From Candidatus Saccharimonadota bacterium (lineage in GTDB: Bacteria; Patescibacteriota; Saccharimonadia; Saccharimonadales; Saccharimonadaceae), in NCBI GenBank assembly GCA_027451185.1, contig DAIDJW010000037.1:1-5614 (forward strand): a stretch of DNA of 5,614 bases, written 5' to 3'. Of the stretch, positions 1-5,480 are shown piece by piece. Both the position numbers and the translations under genes were made by a program. How positions within the stretch are numbered: position 1 is the stretch's first letter; the number at the start of each line of letters is the position of its first letter. Below the pieces are notes generated by a model. The model was not told the DNA's origin. It worked only from the letters and a program-made list of their open reading frames with translations, and did no database searches.

Positions 1-49
1 CTACTAGCGTAAAGCCCGCCGATATAATCGGCATCTTGCGATGTCTCAT
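1..49 (-). CDS. Type IV prepilin or pseudopilin, N-terminal fragment (cut by window edge)
   Basis: Reading the minus strand from the ATG at 49-47 gives an open frame to the edge: MRHRKMPIISAGFTLV, with the next codon beginning with G, as a Glu codon would. This matches a class III (type IV prepilin) leader: a short basic leader, glycine at the cleavage site (G12), then F-T-L-V and probably E, the motif cut and N-methylated by prepilin peptidase PilD. The mature protein would continue with a hydrophobic helix outside the window. A second ATG (34-32) would give a 7-residue leader without the RHRK residues, so the first start is preferred. A TGCTATACT extended -10 ends exactly 7 nt before the ATG, suggesting a leaderless mRNA. 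Only 16 codons are visible, so the exact class (major pilin, minor pilin, competence pseudopilin) is open. Type IV pili are known in Saccharibacteria. Confidence 0.65.
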   Translation of the reverse strand, partial: MRHRKMPIISAGFTLV

Positions 50-55
50 GTAGGT

Positions 56-64
56 AGTATAGCA
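56..64 (-). promoter_or_regulatory. Extended -10 promoter of the prepilin gene
   Basis: The minus strand reads TGCTATACT, a TGN extended -10 with hexamer TATACT (61-56). The predicted start point, 7 nt past the hexamer, is the A of the prepilin ATG at 49, so the transcript may be leaderless. The identical 9-mer stands upstream of the transporter gene at 3895-3887. No good -35 is seen. Confidence 0.5.
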
Positions 65-84
65 TAAGCGACATCAACCAATAA

Positions 85-93
85 TGATATAAT
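85..93 (+). promoter_or_regulatory. Extended -10 promoter of the MprF-like gene
   Basis: TGATATAAT carries a perfect TATAAT hexamer (88-93) preceded by TGN. The predicted transcription start is near 100, giving a leader of about 45 nt before the ATG at 145. No convincing -35 is present, as is usual for extended -10 promoters. It is divergent from the prepilin promoter at 64-56, with only 20 bp between the two motifs. Confidence 0.5.
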
Positions 94-109
94 GCTTAGT
101 GCAAGCGGC

Positions 110-123
110 CTTGTTGCAACAAG
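110..123. promoter_or_regulatory. 14-bp perfect palindrome in the leader of the MprF-like gene
   Basis: CTTGTTGCAACAAG is a perfect dyad. It lies about 10-23 nt downstream of the predicted start point and 21 nt before the ATG. It could be an operator for a dimeric repressor, or an RNA hairpin (5-bp stem, TGCA loop) in the leader. The sequence alone does not decide between these. Confidence 0.35.
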
Positions 124-144
124 ATTCTAGTTTGCTCTAAACCT

Positions 145-1761
145 ATGACAACAGTTCAACTTAAAAAAACCATACGCTGGCTAGCAGCACTGGCTACCTT
201 TTTTTGCGCGACGGTCGATTTACTTTATGGACCGTCGCGGCTTGAATATCCAGCGCCCTTTTATATCCTGCATCTTTCTTCGCTTGTTGATTCATTAATC
301 TTAGCGGCGACTTTTTATTGCGCCGTTGGCTTGATTCGTGGTCGACGCATTGCCTGGCGACTATCGATTGTCGTCTTATCAATCTCGGCCGTCTGGTTGA
401 CGCTTGAATCGGCCCATTGGTTTAGTTTTTTGAGTCTTTTTCCACTAGCAACCATCGGCCTACTAATCGCAACCAGACAATATTATCAACTGCCGGTTGG
501 GCGCGGCTTTCGAGCGTCAAGCTTTAGGTCAACTTTATTACTGGTTGCGGGTATTACCGGCCTAGCCATTGTCGCACGCCTCATTATGCTCATTGCCGAA
601 CACGCGCCACTACACCCATTGGCAATTATTATTGCCACCATTGAACGTATGTATGACTTTTCGTATATCTTTAAGCCCTTAAATATGCACCATTATCCTT
701 TTTATTTCTCGCTGGTTGGCGTCGGTTTTTTGAACTATAGCTTACTGGTCTACGCGCTATTACAGCCAGTGGCCGACTATTATCGGCACAGTCCGCAAGC
801 TGAACGTGACGTGCTAGATCTGCTCGAGGCCCATGCCGATTCTAGCGAAGACTACTTTAAGTATTTTCCACACGATAAGTCGTACTTCTTTGGCAATACA
901 GTCGAGGGCTTCATTGCATACGCCGTGGATAATGGCGTCTGCGCCGCGTTGGCCGATCCAATTGCCGCCGATGACCGTTCACGTAGCCAGTTGATTGCCG
1001 AGTTTAGAGATTATTGTGCTCGCGTAGGTTGGGCGGTCGTATTTTTAGGCGTCACCGAAAGCCGACAAAACTTATATATGGGCGATAACTTCTCGTTTGT
1101 AAAAATAGGCGAGTCGGCAGTTGTTGATTTACGCCTGCAACTGCCCGCTAAATTCCGCAAAAACTTGCGCAACATTGATAATCGATTTCAGGCCAGCGAC
1201 TACCAGGCACATTTTATGCATACGCTGCCGCCACAGGTCCTGCGCGAGCTCAAATCAGTATCCGACGGTTGGACAGCTCAGCGTGGCCGTCGCGAGTATC
1301 GGTTCGCCATGGGATATTTTGACGAAGCTTACCTCAAAGACTGCCGGGTTTTCGGCGTGTTCGATAAACATCAACAAATCATGGCGTTCGTGAATCTACA
1401 GCCTAATTATTCCCGCAGTCGGCGAGCCTCAATTGATATGTTGCGCATTTCGCCGCAAGCGCCGCCCAACACGATGGATTACCTGCTACATGCATTAATG
1501 ACGCAGCTGCGCAAAGAGGGTTGGCGTGAGTTCGACATGGGCCTTGCGCCGCTATCTGGACTCGACCAGCCGGTGGCGCGCGGCGAACGCAGCCTTAACA
1601 CTATCTATAAAATGGCTAATCGTTGGTATTCGTTTCAGGGCTTACGGCGTTTCAAGCAAAAGTTTAATCCGATCTGGGAGCCGATGTATATTGCCTATGA
1701 AGGCTCGGTGCCAGCATTAATTACGGCCGCAAGAGCCATCAACCAATTATTACAATTTTAG
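145..1761 (+). CDS. mprF: MprF-like aminoacyl-phosphatidylglycerol synthase (DUF2156)
   Basis: This integral membrane enzyme is expected to transfer an amino acid (usually Lys or Ala) from aminoacyl-tRNA to phosphatidylglycerol, lowering the negative charge of the membrane surface. Residues 1-210 hold about six hydrophobic segments (near 11-29, 38-64, 70-88, 94-110, 129-151, 184-208). Residues 215-538 form the cytosolic tandem-GNAT DUF2156/LPG_synthase_C domain. Family hallmarks visible are KFRKNLRNIDNRF (336-348), FAMGYFDEAYL (387-397), the SIDMLR...NTMDYLL stretch (429-448), FDMGLAPLSG (463-472) and the end motif FQGLRRFKQKFNPIWEPMY (497-515). Typical MprF has about 840 residues and 14 membrane segments, so most of the flippase half is missing. 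The start at 145 is the only in-frame ATG after the upstream stop at 97-99, and no Shine-Dalgarno sequence precedes it. The amino-acid donor cannot be read from the sequence. The gene converges on the MMPL gene. Confidence 0.9.
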   Translation: MTTVQLKKTIRWLAALATFFCATVDLLYGPSRLEYPAPFYILHLSSLVDSLILAATFYCAVGLIRGRRIAWRLSIVVLSISAVWLTLESAHWFSFLSLFPLATIGLLIATRQYYQLPVGRGFRASSFRSTLLLVAGITGLAIVARLIMLIAEHAPLHPLAIIIATIERMYDFSYIFKPLNMHHYPFYFSLVGVGFLNYSLLVYALLQPVADYYRHSPQAERDVLDLLEAHADSSEDYFKYFPHDKSYFFGNTVEGFIAYAVDNGVCAALADPIAADDRSRSQLIAEFRDYCARVGWAVVFLGVTESRQNLYMGDNFSFVKIGESAVVDLRLQLPAKFRKNLRNIDNRFQASDYQAHFMHTLPPQVLRELKSVSDGWTAQRGRREYRFAMGYFDEAYLKDCRVFGVFDKHQQIMAFVNLQPNYSRSRRASIDMLRISPQAPPNTMDYLLHALMTQLRKEGWREFDMGLAPLSGLDQPVARGERSLNTIYKMANRWYSFQGLRRFKQKFNPIWEPMYIAYEGSVPALITAARAINQLLQF

Positions 1762-1777
1762 CTGGCGGCTATTTTTT
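1759..1777 (+). terminator. Weak terminator-like hairpin at the convergent junction
   Basis: TAGC and GCTA (1759-1762 with 1768-1771) can pair around TGGCG and are followed by six T residues (1772-1777). The stem is only 4 bp, it includes the stop codon of the MprF-like gene, and its 3' part lies in the end of the convergent transporter gene. It is the only intrinsic-terminator candidate at this junction. Confidence 0.25.
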
Positions 1778-3859
1778 ACGCTTGGCTAATTTAGACGGCC
1801 ACCACATCCAACGCCCAATTTCGAGCGTCAAACTAGGTGCAATTAAGGAACGTACAATTAACGTGTCCAGCAAGACGCCAAACGCAACAATAAAGGCAAT
1901 CTGTGCTAAGAAAAGAATTGGGATTACATATAGTGCCGCAAACGTTGACGCCAACACAATGCCGGCACTTGATATTACGCCGCCAGTCACTACCAGCGCC
2001 TTGATAGTGCCGTTTCGGACACCGCTTTTGATAGTTTCCTCGCGAATACGCGTCATTAGGAAGATGTTATAGTCGATACCCAGGGCAACCAAGAATACGA
2101 AGCCAAAAATGACTACCGACGGGTCGGCACCCGGGTATTGCCAGACATTATTAAACATTAAAGCCGAAACGCCCAGCGTCGTACCAAACGACAGAACGGT
2201 TGTTAGTAACAATACCAGTGGCGCCACAATGGCACGCAGCAACAGCATTAAGATAATCGTAATCACCACTAAAATTAATGGAATAATTAACCTTAAATCA
2301 TGCATTGCGGCGTTGTTAGTGTCGAGCTGAATCGCGCTGACGCCGCCGAACTCAACCGACGGATATGTCGGTTGGATATCTTGACGCAGACGCTCAACCG
2401 TTTGGCGAGCCGTTAATGAATCGGCCGGGTCTTTCAGCGTGGCCTGCAGCATGACGTCACCGTCAACGACCTTGGCAACCGGCCCATGCCCCGTATATTC
2501 CACAATGGGAGTGACGGCATCGACGCCCTTGTCGGCTTTAAGCAGTTTTGTGACTGCCGCTTGGTTATCCACCGAAGTCACAACGTAGGTTGGCGAACCA
2601 GAACCTGGCGGGAAATGTTGATCGAGTAACGCTTGTCCGTCACGAGCCTCTGACTTACCGAGGACAAAATCGCTTTGCGCGACGCCATCGGCCTTAAGTT
2701 GCGGAATAAATAGGCACGCCAGCACCAGCAGTGCCACCAAGCCGACCCATAGCCGTCGCGGATGACGACCGACCAAACGACCAATTTTGGTCCAGGTTGG
2801 GTGATTAAGATGATAGTTGTCGACTTTAGTTGAATTTAGTTTTGGCTGACGAGGCCAGAAGGCCTTCCGGCCAAGCAGCAATAGGACGGCCGGCAGAAAA
2901 GTTAAGGCCGACAAGATAGCAAAAACAATACCGATACCGCCAACTGGTCCAAGCGCCTTGTTAGAACCAAGGTCCGACACCAGTAGGCACAGCAGGCCCA
3001 GCGAAACTGTTCCGCCAGCCGCCACAATTGGCTCCCACGATGCTTTCCAGGCGGCTTTGGTAGCCGCCCATTTGTCTTCGTGGCGGGTTAATTCCTCGCG
3101 GTAGCGAGCGATATAAAGCAGCGCATAGTCGGTCGCCGCCCCAATGACTAATATAAATAAGATTCCCTGCACTTGGCCGTTTAGCTGAACAACACCGGCT
3201 TTGGCTAAGTTCCACACCACTAAAATAGCCGCCGATAGCGCAAAGATAGCCCCCATCAAGGTAACCACCGGCAAGAGAGGCGATCGGTAGACGATAAATA
3301 AAATCGCGAACACCACAGCCAGCGCGACTAACAGCAAAACGCCATCAATACCGCTAAACGCCTTATTCAAGTCTTCAGCGAACATCGCCGGACCGGTAAA
3401 TTTGTATTGCAGCGATAAATTATTATTGGCGGCCGCCGATTGAAGCTGCGGGATAACCTTGGCAAAGTCACTATTAGAATCAAGCGGCACGACCAAGAAA
3501 GCTGCTTTATGATCGTCCGAGACAACAACCGGCGAAACCGCACCGACAACGTCACCGGTACGCTTAAGTGACGTCGAAACGTCATTGATTTGGGTCATTT
3601 GCGACGGCGACAGTGCGGTAGGCGAGGCAAAAACAACAATCACCGGTATTATCTTTGAGTCACGAAACTTGACTAGATCATTATTAACCTTGGTTGACTC
3701 GGCGCTAGTTGGCAAAAACGTGGCCATATCATTACTTGAAACTTCGCTAATACGACCAAAATACGGACCGCCCAGTCCGGATATGGCCAGCCAAATTAAG
3801 ACCACTGCTAGCGGCAGTGCTATACGCCAGATAATACCCTTAGCATCTTTTTTGTGCAT
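1769..3859 (-). CDS. MMPL-family RND transporter
   Basis: A proton-driven inner-membrane exporter of the MMPL/RND superfamily, resembling Bacillus YdfJ in size (696 residues) and shorter than mycobacterial MmpL proteins. It has the duplicated RND plan: TM1 (about 10-28), a first extracytoplasmic domain (30-170), TM2-6 (172-330), TM7 (370-388), a second extracytoplasmic domain (390-520) and TM8-12 (522-680). Both halves carry the MMPL signature, DYALLYIARYREEL (244-257) and DYNIFLMTRIREE (596-608). The aspartates D244 and D596 are the expected proton-relay residues. The C-terminus is basic (KLAKRKK). Family members move lipids, siderophores or drugs; the substrate is not evident here. No TetR- or MarR-type regulator gene is in the window. 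The ATG at 3859 has no Shine-Dalgarno sequence, and an extended -10 lies about 30 nt upstream. The gene follows DUF4396 on the same strand. Confidence 0.93.
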   Translation of the reverse strand: MHKKDAKGIIWRIALPLAVVLIWLAISGLGGPYFGRISEVSSNDMATFLPTSAESTKVNNDLVKFRDSKIIPVIVVFASPTALSPSQMTQINDVSTSLKRTGDVVGAVSPVVVSDDHKAAFLVVPLDSNSDFAKVIPQLQSAAANNNLSLQYKFTGPAMFAEDLNKAFSGIDGVLLLVALAVVFAILFIVYRSPLLPVVTLMGAIFALSAAILVVWNLAKAGVVQLNGQVQGILFILVIGAATDYALLYIARYREELTRHEDKWAATKAAWKASWEPIVAAGGTVSLGLLCLLVSDLGSNKALGPVGGIGIVFAILSALTFLPAVLLLLGRKAFWPRQPKLNSTKVDNYHLNHPTWTKIGRLVGRHPRRLWVGLVALLVLACLFIPQLKADGVAQSDFVLGKSEARDGQALLDQHFPPGSGSPTYVVTSVDNQAAVTKLLKADKGVDAVTPIVEYTGHGPVAKVVDGDVMLQATLKDPADSLTARQTVERLRQDIQPTYPSVEFGGVSAIQLDTNNAAMHDLRLIIPLILVVITIILMLLLRAIVAPLVLLLTTVLSFGTTLGVSALMFNNVWQYPGADPSVVIFGFVFLVALGIDYNIFLMTRIREETIKSGVRNGTIKALVVTGGVISSAGIVLASTFAALYVIPILFLAQIAFIVAFGVLLDTLIVRSLIAPSLTLEIGRWMWWPSKLAKRKK

Positions 3860-3886
3860 AGTTACAAATCATCGCTTTCTTTAATT

Positions 3887-3895
3887 AGTATAGCA
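3887..3895 (-). promoter_or_regulatory. Extended -10 promoter of the MMPL transporter gene
   Basis: The minus strand reads TGCTATACT, with hexamer TATACT at 3892-3887. The predicted start is near 3880, leaving a leader of about 21 nt without a Shine-Dalgarno sequence. The 9-mer is identical to the one in front of the prepilin gene. This suggests the transporter can be transcribed independently of DUF4396. Confidence 0.5.
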
Positions 3896-3910
3896 TCACC
3901 GGATTCACCG
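3896..3910 (-). repeat. Two direct copies of CGGTGA next to the transporter promoter
   Basis: On the minus strand CGGTGA occurs at 3910-3905 and again at 3901-3896, a 9-bp period. The pair abuts the extended -10 and fills much of the -35 space. It may be an activator or repressor half-site pair, or chance. Confidence 0.3.
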
Positions 3911-3919
3911 AACTATTCT

Positions 3920-4369
3920 TTAATGATGAAACTCGTGCATTAACGCATGACCTTTGCCGTGGCGCAACAAATACGCATTAACCGGAAAAGCGACGATAAA
4001 GGCGGCCGTCAGAGACAGAACGCGGCTCAGCCAATAAACGGGGTGGGTGAGGTCCTTGTTCATTGCCCCTGGCACGACCAACATTACTATATTGTCGACG
4101 ATCGTCATGGTTAGAATTGATAACGTATCCGCCGCAAAAACCAAGCGCAGAGCTTTTCTGAACGACAGTTTGGCCCGCAAAAGCGGCCAGGTTGAAACGG
4201 TATATCCTGAAATAAAAGATAATACCGACGCCAAGGTTACGGTAGCGCGCGGCGCAAAGCCTAGATGCGTGCCGATTGTCACACCAATAATTTCACCAAT
4301 GGCACAGCCCATCAAGCAGTGCAGCGTGGCACTAAGCGCCATGCGATTCGTATTACCGTGCATATCCAT
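3920..4369 (-). CDS. DUF4396 family membrane protein
   Basis: A 149-residue integral membrane protein of the DUF4396 family, whose biochemical role is unknown. The recognisable hallmarks are ATLHCLMGCAIGEIIG (14-29), the AADTLSI...VDNIVMLVVPGAM block (79-103) and the end motif AFPVNAYLLRHGKGHALMH (127-145). About four membrane segments are visible, near 11-33, 43-60, 75-99 and 112-134. Polar residues within or near the membrane (H17, C18, C22, E26, D81, D92) and a His-rich end (H137, H141, H145, H148, H149) could bind metal; that is inference only. The ATG at 4369 is preferred because TATAAT ends 7-8 nt upstream, implying a nearly leaderless mRNA; the ATG at 4363 (M3) is an alternative. The gene lies 60 bp upstream of the transporter gene on the same strand and is divergent from the amidase gene. 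Confidence 0.88.
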   Translation of the reverse strand: MDMHGNTNRMALSATLHCLMGCAIGEIIGVTIGTHLGFAPRATVTLASVLSFISGYTVSTWPLLRAKLSFRKALRLVFAADTLSILTMTIVDNIVMLVVPGAMNKDLTHPVYWLSRVLSLTAAFIVAFPVNAYLLRHGKGHALMHEFHH

Positions 4370-4376
4370 ACTTTAT

Positions 4377-4382
4377 ATTATA
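4377..4382 (-). promoter_or_regulatory. -10 box of the DUF4396 gene, probably leaderless
   Basis: A perfect TATAAT on the minus strand (4382-4377) puts the predicted start at about 4370, one base before the ATG at 4369. There is no room for a ribosome binding site. The preceding triplet is CGC, so this is not the TGN type. A second TATAAT at 4401-4396 is possible but less well placed. Confidence 0.5.
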
Positions 4383-4389
4383 GCGGAGT

Positions 4390-4398
4390 TGGTATATT
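4390..4398 (+). promoter_or_regulatory. Extended -10 promoter of the amidase gene
   Basis: TGGTATATT fits TGN plus TATATT (4393-4398). The predicted start is near 4405, giving a leader of about 29 nt. The leader is A-rich (ACTCAAAATAAAAATATCGC before the ATG) with no Shine-Dalgarno sequence. The site lies within the 64-bp divergent spacer shared with DUF4396. Neighbouring AT-rich hexamers make the assignment uncertain. Confidence 0.4.
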
Positions 4399-4433
4399 AT
4401 ATAACTCAAGTTCACTCAAAATAAAAATATCGC

Positions 4434-5225
4434 ATGCAAAACTCAACTTATTACTACTATTCACGCCGCCAACAGTCCTCCCCCAAGGCGCCAAAGCCAC
4501 AGCCTAAACATCGGCTACGCCATTCGATAGCAGCTTTTGTGGCACTTGTTGCCGTGGCGTCGCTGTTTAATATCACATCATCGCACAACCATACCAGCGC
4601 CGTAGCTGTTAAACATTTTTCAAAATCGCAAACTGTATGCCTGGACCCTGGTCATGGCGGCAGCGATCCAGGCGCCCTTAGCAACGACGGCACAATTAGC
4701 GAGCGCGATATTAACCTTATTGTCGCCAAGCAGGTTGAAGCAAATCTTGAAAAAGACGGCTATCAAGTGTTTATGACACGCACCTCGAACGATCAGACGC
4801 TAACCAATCACGATCGCTACAGCTATTGCAACAGTCTACATGCAACGATTCTGGTTTCAATTCACCATAATTTCTTTCAAGACAGCACGGTTGACTATGC
4901 TTCGGCACTCTTTTATAAAGATCAGGATCAAGCACTCGCTAATACTATTTTAGCCAGCGTCGCTAATAAACTTAATATACCAAACGATAACATATCTCAA
5001 TTTGATGATGGCGTCCTGTCGGAGTCGACAATGCCGGCAGCCTTAAGCGAAGGCTTCTTTATAACCAGCGACTATGAATATAGTCAGTTGACAATGGCCG
5101 GGTCGACACGTCTTAATGACGAGGCCGATGCCATCAGCCAGGGAATTATCACCTATTTCACGCAACCGGCCGCCAAACAGCCGGTTATTAATCCGAATCC
5201 TCAGCAAATCGAACGCGACGATTAG
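4434..5225 (+). CDS. Membrane-anchored N-acetylmuramoyl-L-alanine amidase (Amidase_3)
   Basis: A zinc amidase that cleaves the bond between N-acetylmuramic acid and L-alanine of the peptidoglycan stem peptide (EC 3.5.1.28). Residues 1-30 are a basic, Pro/Gln-rich cytosolic tail. Residues 31-47 form a hydrophobic segment, so the enzyme is a signal-anchored or exported protein. The catalytic domain is about 66-243. Expected zinc ligands are H74 (in DPGHGGSDPG), E90 (in SERDINL) and H144 (in SIHHN, where most relatives have SIHAN). E206 in the SEGFFI motif is the likely catalytic glutamate. A short Pro/Asn/Gln-rich tail (244-263) follows, with no recognisable SPOR, LysM or SH3 wall-binding domain. 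The gene stands alone on its strand. It may act on the cell's own septal wall or on the wall of a host bacterium; the sequence cannot tell which. Confidence 0.92.
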   Translation: MQNSTYYYYSRRQQSSPKAPKPQPKHRLRHSIAAFVALVAVASLFNITSSHNHTSAVAVKHFSKSQTVCLDPGHGGSDPGALSNDGTISERDINLIVAKQVEANLEKDGYQVFMTRTSNDQTLTNHDRYSYCNSLHATILVSIHHNFFQDSTVDYASALFYKDQDQALANTILASVANKLNIPNDNISQFDDGVLSESTMPAALSEGFFITSDYEYSQLTMAGSTRLNDEADAISQGIITYFTQPAAKQPVINPNPQQIERDD

Positions 5226-5240
5226 ACTGAATAACTACAA

Positions 5241-5275
5241 AGGTATATGACGGCTATTTTAGTAGGCATATACCT
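5241..5275. terminator. Inverted repeat after the amidase gene, possible terminator
   Basis: AGGTATATG (5241-5249) is perfectly complementary to CATATACCT (5267-5275). Inside, CTA-TTT-TAG (5254-5262) can extend the hairpin across a 4x4 internal loop. It lies 15 nt after the amidase stop. The stem is A+T-rich and is followed by ATGTGGTTTCTT rather than a T run, so it is a poor classical terminator. It is the last stretch with the composition of the upstream genes. Confidence 0.4.
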
Positions 5276-5287
5276 ATGTGGTTTCTT

Positions 5288-5369
5288 ACAAGGAGGGCGC
5301 GCTCCGGGGAGTTTCGATCGTGGCTGGATTGCCAAGATCGATTCTCACCCGGAGCGTACCGCTCCTTGT
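5288..5369. other. Long imperfect hairpin 1 with TGGATT apical loop
   Basis: Almost the whole 82 nt folds on itself. The outer helix is ACAAGGAG with CTCCTTGT (5288-5295/5362-5369). After a bulged G, one mismatch and a G-U pair comes CGCTCCGGG with CCCGGAGCG (5300-5308/5348-5356). Then follow GAG/CTC (5309-5311/5444 is not used; partner 5344-5346), TCGATC/GATCGA (5314-5319/5336-5341) and TGGC/GCCA (5321-5324/5331-5334) closing the hexaloop 5325-5330. On the minus strand the loop is AATCCA. It may be a structured RNA, a bidirectional terminator or a mobile-element end. No T run follows on either strand. Confidence 0.7.
5323..5332 (+). repeat. GCTGGATTGC apex repeat, copy 1
   Basis: This 10-mer forms the apical loop and closing pairs of hairpin 1. 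It is repeated exactly at 5412-5421 (offset 89) at the apex of hairpin 2, while the stems have different sequences. Confidence 0.7.
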
Positions 5370-5372
5370 GTG

Positions 5373-5464
5373 ACCCTTTGAGGTCCGCCTGGCTAACAAG
5401 TGACTAGAACAGCTGGATTGCTGTGGTCACGAGCTAGTTGACAGGTTGATTACTCAGAGAGGGT
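5373..5464. other. Long imperfect hairpin 2 with the same TGGATT apical loop
   Basis: A second 92-nt hairpin begins 3 nt after the first. From outside in it pairs ACCCTTTGAG with CTCAGAGAGGGT (5373-5382/5453-5464, two bulged bases), CCTG with CAGG (5388-5391/5442-5445), C-AAC with GTT-G (5393-5397/5437-5440), GTGAC with GTCAC (5400-5404/5426-5430) and ACAGC with GCTGT (5409-5413/5420-5424). The loop is 5414-5419. It ends 8 nt from the stop of the minus-strand surface-protein gene, so it would lie at the start of that gene's 3' untranslated region, followed by hairpin 1. Confidence 0.65.
5412..5421 (+). repeat. GCTGGATTGC apex repeat, copy 2
   Basis: An exact match to 5323-5332, placed at the equivalent structural position at the tip of hairpin 2. 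Confidence 0.7.
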
Positions 5465-5468
5465 GATT

Positions 5469-5480
5469 GGGCCTAGGCCC
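5469..5480. repeat. 12-bp perfect palindrome over the stop codon
   Basis: GGGCCTAGGCCC is fully self-complementary and includes the TAG stop (5475-5473) of the minus-strand gene. It has no loop, so it would not make a good RNA hairpin by itself. It may simply reflect G+C-rich coding sequence next to a stop. Confidence 0.4.

Noticed and set aside
18..32. Hairpin GCCGATATAATCGGC containing a TATAAT.
   Set aside because: It lies inside the prepilin coding start, has a 3-nt loop and no T run, and the TATAAT is not well placed for any gene start.
3585..3884. 99-codon open frame on the plus strand.
   Set aside because: It is antisense to the start of the MMPL gene, with no domain signature or start signals.
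4047..4424. 125-codon open frame on the plus strand.
   Set aside because: It is almost wholly antisense to the DUF4396 gene, lacks family features, and runs into the divergent promoter region. It is a shadow of the real gene.
145..5225. Possible UGA recoding (as in Gracilibacteria/Absconditabacteria), since no gene here ends in TGA.
   Set aside because: No TGA is seen inside the conserved genes, all of which read full length in the standard code. Five stops (four TAG, one TAA) are too few to argue from.
5309..5325. GAGTTTCGATCGTGGCT resembles the conserved 5' start of bacterial 16S rRNA (GAGTTTGATCCTGGCT).
   Set aside because: The match needs an inserted base and a substitution, stops after 17 nt, and the following sequence is not 16S rRNA. 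The bases are explained by pairing within hairpin 1.
5388..5445. Possible integron attC site (GGCTAAC ... GTTGACA with a hairpin between).
   Set aside because: The ends do not fit RYYYAAC and GTTRRRY, the spacing and extrahelical-base pattern are not evident, and no integrase is present.
5288..5466. Retron or DGR-type structured RNA.
   Set aside because: No reverse transcriptase or accessory gene is in the window, and the typical msr/msd or template-repeat features are not visible. Sequence beyond 5614 would be needed.
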